Part shown: piece by piece, positions 1 to 11,600 of the stretch
Layout of the letters: each line of letters opens with the position of its first letter
Numbering within the stretch: the first letter of the stretch is position 1
Assembly: GCA_963682055.1 (NCBI GenBank)
Contig: OY821745.1
Location: 4,719,501-4,783,500 of the forward strand
DNA length: 64,000 bases
Source of the DNA: Primula veris
Lineage: Eukaryota; Streptophyta; Magnoliopsida; Ericales; Primulaceae
Direction: 5' to 3'
The notes under the pieces: generated by a model
The model's database searches: none
What the model saw: the letters and a program-made list of their open reading frames with translations, nothing else
What the model was told of the DNA's origin: nothing
Program-made: the position numbers and the translations under genes

Positions 1-73
1 TTTAGAATTGGCTTTGGGAACTCATGCTTAGCTTGGTTCTCGGTGTAGTTCTTCAATTTTTGCATTGTGGTAA

Positions 74-227
74 TTGGGATTTGCAGCCACAGGCTTAGTA
101 TAATGTGGGTCCGTAACCATCACCTCGACGATAATTATCTTAAAATACACTTGGGATTTGCAGCAATAGGCTTAGTATAATGCTGGTCCATACCCATCTC
201 CTTGGCGATAATTATCTTAAAATACAC
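74..227. repeat. Tandem duplication, 2 x 77 bp
   Basis: Two adjacent 77-bp copies (74-150 and 151-227), each beginning TTGGGATTTGCAGC and ending AAAATACAC, differ at several positions. They lie upstream of the first recognisable RsmG exon, probably inside one of its introns. No coding potential is seen in 1-557. Confidence 0.8.
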
Positions 228-557
228 TCGGGACAGAACGAAGTCATAAGGTTTAAGGAAATAGTCAAAACTTGAAACGCATTAGCGTACTTCTGGTTTA
301 TTTATATGAGTGATAAACCATAAGGCTTGCAAGTGAAAGTCCCTGGAGAAATTAACTTCTGTTAACACATTCATTGTATTTGTCATGAATGTCTCCGTAT
401 TCTCCCTGTTTTTCGTTTCTCAATTGCACGTATGCACATTTTAGTGCCATAGGACCTTGGGAGCTCGAGGGCTTCATACATTTGAAAGATTAATTTATTG
501 GTTTTATTCAAAATAACTCAAATGGCATGACTTTGGTATAGATAGAATTTCGGACAG

Positions 558-2362
558 AATCTTGCTTTCAGAGAGGGATACGATGTGGCAGTGGCCAGAG
601 CAGTCGCTGAACTAAGAACTTTAGGTAACTATTTTCAATCATTTAACCTTTTTCCCCCATTAGCTTTTGTGCTCTGTTACTCATTCTGATGGTTAAAATA
701 TACTTTTAATTTCAGCTGAGTACTGTCTTCCTTTGGTTCGTGTGGGTGGTTTGTTTGTAGCTGCAAAGGGACATGATCCTCTGGTATGTTTTTTGAACTT
801 CATTTCTGGAACTTGATATGTATTTTAGTATGTTACTAAGACCTTTGTGGTAGACTTAGTAAGGGAAGCAGAACTAAGAAATAAGGAAATATATTACACC
901 GACTTACTGTGTATGCTGACAGGTTAAATTAGGGAAGTATGAGATGATTTTGTTTTCCCCTGCCGAATAGAAAGCCAAAACAAGTGCAGAAAGCCAAGTT
1001 TTAAAGCTTTTCCCTTCAATGAAGAACTTATCCTTTCTTAAGCAGTACATTAAAGTTTTCGCAGAAAAGACGACTTTTTTTTTTTGTAAATTATTTAAAC
1101 TTCATTTAGTTGATGAACTGAAAAACTTAGCAAACAACTTTTGCTGTAGATGCTTTCTCTTTCCTTGGTCTTTATATGTGACACAATTTATGTACAGTAA
1201 TAGACAAATTTGGAAAATTCGGCAAAGTAGTACTTAAAATCGTTGCTCTGAAACTGAATAGCAGAAGAAAACCATAAATGAATTGGAGAATTTTATAACT
1301 ATGAGGTCTAGACTTAATAAATTTAGTGTACGTCGTATGAGTATAAGTTTGTAGGATGCTTTAAGAAATTGAAAAACTGTGTTTGGGTACACACACACTC
1401 TCGTCACTTAAGAAAAGTCACAATCTGTAAACAACATATACTTCAGAAAATAATGCCTATACAGGAGAAATCTTTAAAATATTCTAAAACATACACATTA
1501 TTAACTAACAGATAATGCCTCTCTCCTATTCTTTTTTCTTTCTAATTCATTATCTTATTTCCCACTCTCTGTCAGGAAGAAGTTGCCAGAGCAAAAAGAG
1601 CCGTTGAGTTGATGGGTGCTTCCGTATTGCAAATGTCTTCTGGTATGTTTTCCATGTATCTCTAATCTCTATGTTCTACTTTTTTTTACTTGCTTGTTAC
1701 TTGGATAAGGAAATATGATCAGTTGAGCTACACTGAGAAAGCCGTTGTACATTTGTTTAATTTCTTTAACAACACACCATGCTACGTTCATTATTGATGT
1801 TCCGGGAATACGTATCTTTCTGGCTCTATAGAATTGTAGATTTTTTTCATTCTTTTTACTAAAAAATTAAGGTGAAATTGGTACTTTCTTAGTCTGTCAT
1901 TTTTCTCTTGCCTTCTACTTTTAAGCAAATAAGCTGTCTTTTTTTAGGTTCTGAAAAAGCTTAGTTCATCCGGGCTAAAAGTACCTAGCTTTTAAGTTCA
2001 TCAGGCAGAAACAAAACCCAGCTTTCAAGCTGGTCACCCAAATGCAGTCCATTTTTCAAGCAAAAAAGAAAAAACCCGAGATTATAAGCTGCAACCAAAC
2101 AAGGCCTATGTTTGATTGTCGTTTTTTATTGATCTCGGATCCAGCTTAGTGTCTCTGACCATCCACATAGTTATCCATCATATGATACAAAGTAAATTTA
2201 GTTACGGGAAATTGCTGTAAAAAACTGACAATATTTTTAATTTCATTAGTGGAGTCAAATGGGCCGTATGGACAGAGAACTGCAGTGCTATGTTTGAAAG
2301 ACAGACCCACCCCTAAGAGGTACCCTCGTGAACCAGGTACTCCGGCAAAATTTCCGCTGTGA
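558..2362 (+). CDS. rsmG: Ribosomal RNA small subunit methyltransferase G (RsmG/GidB), 3' part
   Basis: C-terminal part of an S-adenosylmethionine-dependent methyltransferase of the RsmG/GidB family. In bacteria this enzyme methylates the N7 of a guanosine in the 530 loop of 16S rRNA; the plant form is expected in plastids. Four exons are seen: 558-624, 716-783, 1576-1642 and 2250-2362. All junctions are GT-AG and the frame is continuous, giving about 104 residues. Recognisable blocks are DVAVARAVAELRTLAEYCLP, LVRVGGLFVAAKGHDP and the family's usual C-terminal tail ending KRYPREPGTPAKFPL before TGA. The N-terminal half, including the SAM-binding glycine motif, lies outside the window to the left. 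Intron 3 (1643-2249) carries a MITE-like segment. Family assignment is firm; plastid targeting is inferred, because the N-terminus is not visible. Confidence 0.9.
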
Positions 2363-4117
2363 ACAACTCATACATGCCACCTGTCCGTTGTATTTTGAGA
2401 ATTGGGTTCGTTTGACGTGTTATATTCTAATATGGAATGTATAGTTAGAAAGAGACGAAAGAAAATTCACACTTTTGACAAAAATTTTAACTATATTCAT
2501 GTGTTTGAAAACAATGTTGCCTTTTCTTTTTTTCTTTTTATTTTCTAGACTTGTTGATTATTGGATGACTCATTCATTTGGATTTTATATTTTTAAAAGA
2601 TAAAAGTATTTTTAATTGCTTGCCCAAACCTATTGGTCTCAATCTGGTTGCTAAACTCGGCTATAGGTGATATATTTCCAACATAATCCCCAACTTTACG
2701 AAGAAAACTAATCCATTTTGACCCATTCAGTCTGTACCAGGCAGATGAGGGCGAAATTTTCAGTTGCTGAAGTTTAACTAAAACTTCTCAAATCACTCCC
2801 CATCAGATAGCACTGTATATTCTTGGTTGCTAGTTAACAAATTCCATGTAACTTTTATTTAATTTCTTTTATTGAACCCTCAGACTCGTCATAGTTAAGT
2901 TTGTTCTCGGAAATAATTTAAGCAACCAGCCAGCTTCCATTTAATAACCTTACAATTGCCGTTAGAACTTAGAAGCAATGCCTTTGGAAAAGGAAAAGTA
3001 GTCTCAAGCTAATTCTTGTGTGAACAAAAGTGCAAACTCTCCTAGGACGTAACTCGTCTTTTTTCTCAGGCTTAACGATACCAGCTTTTACTTGAAAGTT
3101 GCAGCTAAACAAGCATGAAATCAATATCTCTAGGTTACTTATGTGCCTCTATTGTTAAAGGACTTCATAGCAGAACTTGGCATATACTTATGTGCCTCTT
3201 TTACTTTTGCCAATTACTAGTGAACTAAATGACTGCTTTAGCTGAACCAGTTGTTAACCCTTCACAATCACCATAAATATAAGAATCGCCAACGGAGAAA
3301 TCTATCAGATCAATAACTAGTTACATATGCATAACTTAAATATGGTAATCCACGCATGTATAGTCTCAACGACTATGCCAGATAAGAGTGTTTGACTAGC
3401 TATATCGACTTCATCGCCAAATGTTTGAACACTCCATTGTTTTGGTAAACAATCAAACGAAATTCGATTATTCAACTAGCCAAACACATTCTTCATGCAC
3501 GACTCAGCAAAGTTGCATCTTTTAACAATCAACACTAACGGAGTAAAAAAGATACAGTACCAACTTCTTTTTTTTCCTTAATTTTTGATTAAAAAAATAT
3601 CATGTCTGTTTGGTACGTCAGTTTTTTTAGCTTTCAAAAGGCTAGCTTTTGAGTAAAAAAATGCCGAAAAAGCTCAAAAGCGGTGATGTCAGGAATTTGT
3701 CTTTTTTTTAGCTTTTACAAATTAAATTATCCGAAAAAATAAAAACATTCTAACATAATGTGTTTGTATATCTAAACCTCATTTATAAGTTAAACATGTG
3801 GTCAATGACTTCTGTTATAAGTGAAACAACTATAATGGTATCAAACTCTATACTGCAGTCTTTTTTAAGCAAACTTTTTTCTTATTACTTTCCAAAAACA
3901 TATCGAAAAATCCAATACGTAACTAAAAATTGTAAACTAGGCAGGCTCCATCAAGACACATTTTACAATTTTTTTGTAAAAATTACATATTTCCAAATTT
4001 CCTTTTTTTGTCATATATTAATATTCCCCTAACCAATTATTTATTTTTTCATTAAATACCCTTCTTCATCTTCCCTTGCCGGCCTTCAAATTTGTCTCTT
4101 TCCATTAAACCCGAATT

Positions 4118-4159
<42 letters not shown>

Positions 4160-4276
4160 ATATATACATACATATATATATATATATAATATATATATAC
4201 AAACATTCACATATTTATATATATACAAAATGCAGCTTCCATTTTCTTTAAATGCCAAACCATCTAAGCCAAAATC
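2363..4276. other. Intergenic region between rsmG and NAGLU
   Basis: No convincing ORF. It holds AT-rich DNA and MITE-like segments with TGTTTGG-type ends (around 3600-3740). A (CT)n tract at about 4121-4140 runs into (AT)n and ATATAC tracts at 4141-4225, probably in the NAGLU promoter or 5' UTR. Confidence 0.6.
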
Positions 4277-7200
4277 ATGGCTTTTCTCTCTCTTTTTATA
4301 TTCTCCAATTTTATCACTTTTTTACATGTTTTCTCAAAATTAGCTTATTCATCAACTCTGGGAGTTGACTATATCTCTCATCTTCTTCAAATTCAGGAGA
4401 GAGAGAGGCTTCTCGACTCGACCCAAGTAGCTGCTGCTCTAGGGCTGCTTGGTCGTCTCGTTCCGTCTCATTCTTCGGCTTTCGAGTTCCAAATTATCAC
4501 AAAGGTGTGTTCTTTTTATGAATTAGAGTGGGAATTGTGCTTTTTATGCATGTTTTATGTTGTTTATAGGATAGTATTATGGAATGGGTGATTATGTAAA
4601 GTGGGTTGTAGTAGACCATTGTGAAAATGATGGGACTCTTTACTCGTTTTTTTCATATCATAACATGTATATTCTTTATGACTTAAAACAGTGGCGGAAC
4701 TAGAAATATATTTTTTCGTAATTATGGGAGGTGCTGAAATGCTAAAATCGATTAAAAAAGTTCAGGAAACTTGGTAAAAGATTAGTGTTTTCTCGACATA
4801 GGGGTGATGGAGTCTATTTTAGGATGTTACTAGTTCCTCCCTTGACTTAAAGTGGGAATTTTGTTTTTTATGCATGTTTATAGGATTGTGTTGCGAAATA
4901 GGGTGATTATACAAGGTGGGTTGTAGACGCATGTGAAAAAGATTGATCCTTTACTCGTTTTTTAGCGAAAAACTTTCAATTATAGAATTTTGATTCTTTT
5001 AATTGAAATACATTGACTATAGTTCTACCGTCTCATTCTTCGACTTTCAAGTTCCAAATAATCACAAAGGTGTGCTCTTTATGACTTAAAGTGGGAATTG
5101 TGTAATGGAATAGGTGATTATAAAAGGTGGGTTGTAGACTCATGTGAAAAAAATTGATTATTTATTCGTTTTTTTAGCGAAAAACTTCCAATTATAGCAG
5201 TGTAATATTGAGACAACAATCTTTGTTTGTAACTTAGTACAATCGTGAAAATATGGGAATTATTAAAGTGGAATCAAAATTTTAGTGTATGTGTTCCCCT
5301 TTCTTTTGTGGTTATGATTTATAAATATTATAATGATCAGATTCTTATAGTTAATCATGGCCTAACTTGATTATCCATCTTCATCAGGAGCAATGTGGCG
5401 GAGAATCTTGCTTTATTATAAGCAATCATCAATTTTCAAGAAGACGCAATGGTCCAGAGATATTGTATGCTGAGTAGTTCTTACCTTTTTATGGGTTCTA
5501 TGTTGTTTACATCATAAGTTCTAAATAGCTTTTATTTAGTCTCTTGTTATTGGACAAAGTTAAACTCATTCTTGTTATTTTTTCCATCAGAATTAGTGGG
5601 TTGACTGGAGTAGAGCTAGCAGCTGGTCTGCACTGGTATTTGAAGCATTTTTGTGGGGCACATGTGTCATGGGATAAAACTGGAGGGGTACAATTGTCTT
5701 TACCTAAGTTAGGTTCTCTTCCTCGTGTTCGAGATGCTGGTGTATTAATTCAAAGGCCTGTTCCTTGGAATTACTATCAGAATGCAGTTACATCAAGCTG
5801 TAAGCTTCGTTTTCCATTCTTCCTTTTCACTATCTTCCGTACTCTTATTAGAGCTTTCAGACTTAAAATTTGGTACTTCTTTTTTGAAATTTAGTTTTTT
5901 CGTGTATCCTTTTACGTTATTTTTATAGACACCTTTGCATGGTGGGATTGGGAAAGATGGGAAAAGGAAATTGACTGGATGGCTCTCCAAGGAATTAATT
6001 TGCCTCTAGCTTTTACAGGGCAAGAGGCTATTTGGCAAAAAGTCTATCAGGTAGTATATCCCCACATTTCTGGAATAATTTTTAAAAAACAAAATAATTT
6101 TATTACTTAAAAAAAAGAGAGAGTTTTCAATTTTGAAATTTTATGTGGTGAATGATTTATATTTGAGTTAGTTCTTTATTCACATCGAACTGGTGATGTT
6201 CTGAAGTAGTCCTGGATTTGGTGCCAGGTTTCAATCATTTACTTCTTCATTAAAATACAAATATATGATGGAAAAGAATGTGGTAACATGTGTGTTTAAT
6301 TTATTTAGTGTCTACTGGTATTCATTTATTCAATGTTATAATGAAGTGGTTTTCATTATTCAGGAAAAATTTAACATAAGCAGTGCTGATCTCGATGATT
6401 TTTTTGGAGGCCCCGCTTTTCTTGCATGGTCAAGGATGGGAAATCTGCATGGGTAAGTAAGCCTATGGCAATTGATGTAATCATAGAACATTTGTGGGAT
6501 GAGAAATTTTTATTAGAAACAGACGGTAACTTTAGCATTCGTTTTAACATTTTAATTTCCTTTCATTTATATCCTGAAAACATTTTGCTTTCTTAAGAAA
6601 CAGATTAGTATACTTTTCACATGTTTAAACTGACAGCTACACTAACTGATTTTTGATGAGAATAACTGAAATCCTGTAAAATTTATTTCAGCAATTGTTT
6701 CTGCATATTGTTGCTAATTGTGTCATACTGTCATTTGGGCCTTGTTTCATTTGTTTTACTCTTTTCTAGATGGGGTGGACCTTTACCTCAGAGTTGGCTG
6801 GATCAGCAATTAAATATGCAGAAGAAAATTCTTGCCAGAATGTATGAATTTGGGATGACTCCAGGTAATTGGTTTCTAAACCAATTTTTTCAGTATTGTT
6901 ACAAACCGAAATGATCAAACAATGCAAACACTGTGTTTCGAGGTTTCATTTTAAAAAGCTTTTTAGAACTAACAATTTACTTAAAAGCCTGTTTTAGGTG
7001 ATTGAAAGTAACAAAAAAATTTAATTTTTTTCTCTTGGCATGCAACAGTAAACTTCTGATACAATACAGATATTCTTAGCTTTTTGTTCTTGATATCATG
7101 TTGCTTTAAACAAATTGTGTTAAATATTTAAAGACACTGGCAAGAAATTAAAATCCTCTTTATTTTCTGGGATTTAAAGTTTCCGAAATGCGTGTTTGTT

Positions 7201-10200
7201 CGTTACAGTTCTTCCAGCTTTTTCTGGAAATGTCCCAGCAGCATTAAAGAGTATATTTCCATCAGCGAAAATAGCACGTCTCGGGAATTGGTAAGTACTT
7301 CTTTTGCCCTTGATATGATCTAGTTGTTTCCAGTGTAAAGTTTAATGAGCTTAAAAATATATAACAATTAGTGAGAAAAAATAGTTGGAGAGTCTTTTGT
7401 CAAACGTGTCGCAGATTCAAAGTTCAAGTTAATTAAAATTTAAGGAACCTTTTTCTCTCCGCAACAAATAAATTTTGTTCTCAATCACAGTATTTGACGA
7501 AATGGCTAATATTGCTTGCTTAGGTTCACTGTTGAGAGTAATCCCAAGTGGTGCTGCACATTCCTCCTTGATGCAACTGATCCTTTGTTCGTCAAAATTG
7601 GGAAAGCATTTGTTCAGCAACAATTGAAAGGTGTTCAACTAATTTTTAACATTGTTTTCTACCAGCGTGTTTTTTTCCTTTTAACACTTGTGAGTATTGA
7701 CTTTAAATTCCTACGACTATCTTATGGCAGAATATGGAAGGACTAGTCACATCTACAACTGGTAGATTATCGTACTTCGTATTTCAGTGTGTGTATATGT
7801 CTGTGTGTGTGTGTGTGTGTATACATATATATTTGTAAGTACAGTGTCCTTTTCATTTAGACATAGTAGTTCATTCAGATATATATCTTTTTATTTCCTG
7901 CAGTGATACTTTTGACGAGAATACTCCACCTGATGATGATCCAGCTTACATTTCTTCACTAGGCGCTGCAACTTTTAAGGGAATGCAAAGTGGGGATGCC
8001 AGTGCAGTTTGGCTAATGCAGGTAACTGAAGATATAAGTAGAATTTTTTTATCTATATGATCGTGGATCTATATGTTATAGAAGTCAAATTTTGGCTATG
8101 AAATAGATCACGTGTATGATATATATTATAGTTGCCTAAACTACTAGTACTACATTTTGTAATTTATTTCACTGCAGGGATGGCTTTTCACATATGATCC
8201 ATACTGGAGGCCTCCACAAATGAAGGTAATTATCTATTCTTTTTTTTTGGTTATTGTAAAAATAGACCAGTCTTCTGTCCTGTATGTCAAAGTTGGATGA
8301 TCCATTTCTTAGCATCTGAAATAACAAACAAGTAAAGATAGTGAAGGTAGTTAGTTTTCATGTACGTTGAAGAATGCATTGTATATGACCATTTGAAGTT
8401 ATTAATTTCTTATCGTATGTACACTAATTTGAAGTTATGAATGTTTGTCAAGGTAAATGTTCATAAAGTTTGAACCAAGAAAGTTTATGAGACATCACTC
8501 AATAAAATTTGATCTTTGATATTTTGGCAATGGACTATGGTTTCTATTTTCAAGCTGCATTTGTTTCCCCTTGTACTTCATTTCTTTCTTTTTAATCAAA
8601 TGGGATAATAGTCTCTTCTTCCTGTGCAACACATTTGGCGCCTGATAATCCTCCTCATCTATTGTCAATATATATACCCGTATGATATATTTTATGATTT
8701 TTTTGGTGACGGCTTATCTATTTAAAAGACCTTTGCATATGCTATGTAATATGGTTTTAGTTTTTATACGTGCCAAATTGCTGCATTCAGTTTCTGCTTT
8801 TTCATTAAACGTTACAATTTCAGGCACTTCTACATTCTGTTCCTGTCGGAAAACTTGTTGTCCTTGATCTCTTTGCCGAAGTGAAGCCTGTTTGGCTTAC
8901 TTCACAGCAGTTTTATGGCATACCATATATCTGGAAAGTGGTTTTCCTCCCCCTCTCTCTCTCTCTCTCTGTCTCTGTGTTGCTAGAAACTTCCTGTCAG
9001 AAAAAGACTTACTTTCAATGTTTGTAGATGACCTAGTTTTGGTTCTAATGGTTTTGAATACCCCTACGTTCATTTTGATGACTTATGCTGGAAATTATCT
9101 AGTCTGCGTATCCGTGTTCTTGACACCTCGGAACTGTTTTTCCCTTGTCAAAATGCAAATACGCTTTTGTTCGTATATGTGAATCTTTGTTTCCACATTT
9201 TGTCTGTCCTTCATGTTTTTCAGTTGTCTTCATTTCTGATTTAAAAGATGCACTGCTGCAGGTGTATGCTGCATAATTTTGCCGGAAATGTTGAAATGTA
9301 CGGAGTTTTAGATGCCCTGGGATCAGGTCCTGTTGAAGCTCGACTGAGTGATAACTCTACTATGGCAAGTCTATTTTGTTATTGATACTTTAAAATTCTT
9401 AAAGATACTTTTCCTTTCTTCATCTTGTTAAAATTAATAACTCTACCTAACATATCATCTTTCACCCTCCATTTTTGCTATTCAGGTTGGCATTGGAATG
9501 TCGATGGAGGGAATTGAGCAAAATCCTGTTGTATATGATCTTATGGGTGAGATGGCATTTGAACACAACAAAGTTGATATTGAGGTAACTGTAGAGAAAA
9601 CTTGTGATTGCTGTTGTTTTTTATATGCTTTTAGATTTGATATTTTTTAAGTTTTAACTTTTCTTTGTCATTCTTATTCAGACATGGGTTAAAACTTATA
9701 CTTTTAGACGATATGGGAAGTTTGTCCCATCTATGCAAGATGCGTGGAGCATACTTTATCACACACTCTACAACTGCACAGATGGAAACATGGTAAGTGG
9801 CCCTTGAAATATGATAACGAACTTAAAAATGTATATTCTTCATTATAGCTCATGGAAAGTATCAGTGCATGAACCTACTTCCTCTTATCTTATAATACGT
9901 TCAAGTTCTCTAATATTATAACCTGTCATCTCTTCATTTCTCCTTTCTTCCACTGTTCCACATTTCTTACCCCAAAATATTAAGTTATTGAAAAGCGAGC
10001 ATGAATAAATAGTTACATTTGTTGTGTGGTTTAATCTGTTATGTGGTTGTATCGTTCAAAGGAAAATGTATTTTGCATAGCTTTATAGTTGATGAAATAG
10101 TTCTTTTTTCATGCCCCTTGATTCGATGCCACGTTGGAATTAATTTGATTTTATTTTTACAACAGGATAAGAACAGGGACGTAATTGTGTCATTCCCAGA

Positions 10201-11600
10201 TGTTGATCCTTCCACAATTTTGACACTAGTGTCTGTAGAGCAAAATTTTCTCCTAAATAGTAAATCTTTATCCGGAAAGGGTTTCCTCAAGGATCTGGCT
10301 GATGATTTATATGATCATCCTCATCTCTGGTATTCAACTTCAGAAGTGGTCAATGCTTTGGAACTTTTCATTGAAGGCGGCAATCAAATATCTGGAAGCA
10401 GCACTTACAGGTTTGTTTCTTAGATTATGTTAACCTAAAATCTGCATTTACTGCTCGAAATACTATCGAACCTTTTTCGATCAAGACCCTTTCATCTACC
10501 TCATATATATATACTATTTGTTGAAGTGTTCACCACTGTCTAAATTAAAAGAGCTGAAAGAAGAGGGGGTACTTTGCGATTTCTTAAATTTATTCATTTG
10601 CTATACTAAATAGATAGCTAATCGAGAAACTTGAATAACTATGAAACTTAAATATATACCTTTGTCTGATCTGTTACAATGTTATCAACATTATAACTTA
10701 ATAAGTTGTCGATGCCTTCTTGTAGTGTTAGATATAGAATCATTATGACCTACTCCACTTGGAAATACAAAAGATATTCACATGTGTTCTTAATCCATTA
10801 TTAGGTATGATCTTATCGACCTGACAAGACAAGCATTGGCAAAATATGCAAATCAATTATTCATGAAGGCTGTGAAAGCTTATCAGTCGAAGGATTTATA
10901 TGTAGTTGCAAAGTATAGCCAAGAATTTCTAGAGCTAGTTGATGATATGGACGCACTTTTAGCTTGTCATGATGGGTTTCTTTTAGGACCTTGGTTGGAT
11001 ACTGCAAAACAGCTTGCCCAAAATGAAGAGCAGAAAAAGCAGGTGAAAAGCTATTTTCTTGTAATTAGTTAAGTTTTATGTTATCTCTTGATTATTTTAT
11101 TTGATGGTGGTCTGTATTTACAGTTTGAATGGAACGCGAGAACTCAAATAACAATGTGGTTTGACAACACTGAGGAAAAAGCTAGTCTTCTTCGTGATTA
11201 TGGTATGTGCTGTCTTTAGTGTTTATTTATTTGCTTCCACACTTGCAAGTTAAAATAGTGTCCTGCAAAACAGGTCTCTTACACAATTATTGAAGCAGAT
11301 TGCAGAATTTACTATGATTTGTTCTTTTTTTCAGGAAACAAATATTGGTCTGGGCTTCTTCGAGATTACTATGGCCCCCGAGCAGCAATATACTTCAAAT
11401 ATATGATAAGAAGTTTGGCGAAAGGAGAAGGATTTCAATTGAAAGAGTGGAGAAAAGAATGGATTGAACTCACGAACAACTGGCAAGACAGTCGAAATGT
11501 GTACCCAGTAAAAAGCAACGGTGATGCCCTTGCTTTATCTAAGTGGCTTTACGATAAGTACTTAAGTGATGTGAGCAAGTATGATGTCTCATCAATGTAG
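4277..11600 (+). CDS. NAGLU: Alpha-N-acetylglucosaminidase (GH89)
   Basis: Glycoside hydrolase family 89 enzyme that removes terminal alpha-linked N-acetylglucosamine; it is lysosomal in animals and expected in the secretory or vacuolar system here. The start at 4277 gives a hydrophobic signal-like N-terminus ([20 protein letters not shown]). Nineteen exons: 4277-4504, 5388-5464, 5591-5799, 5929-6050, 6364-6452, 6770-6864, 7209-7290, 7524-7630, 7731-7761, 7904-8021, 8178-8225, 8824-8933, 9262-9364, 9486-9584, 9682-9792, 10166-10410, 10805-11042, 11124-11202, 11335-11600. They sum to 2457 nt, or 818 residues, a normal plant length. Family landmarks are the [20 protein letters not shown] block, FDENTPP (likely acid/base Glu) and [19 protein letters not shown] (likely nucleophile Glu). 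The continuous frame requires a GA donor at 8934 and a GC donor at 9365; the other introns are GT-AG. Confidence 0.95.
4845..5195 (+). repeat. Duplicated copies of exon 1 end inside NAGLU intron 1
   Basis: The segment 4463-4665 (end of exon 1, its donor and the following intron) is repeated in diverged form at 5028-5195, including a pseudo-exon end and its GTGTG donor. The intronic part is repeated again at 4845-4985. The pseudo-exon end still reads [14 protein letters not shown] against [14 protein letters not shown] in the real exon. Confidence 0.8.
7797..7825. repeat. (GT)n microsatellite in NAGLU intron 9
   Basis: A GT-rich dinucleotide run between exons 9 and 10, followed by ATACATATATAT. 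No other signal is seen. Confidence 0.8.
8947..8976. repeat. (CT)n tract just inside the GA-AG intron
   Basis: A CCCTCTCTCT... tract begins about 14 nt after the GA donor of NAGLU intron 12. It is a plain microsatellite, but its nearness to the unusual donor makes it a possible binding site for pyrimidine-tract proteins (inference). Confidence 0.7.
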
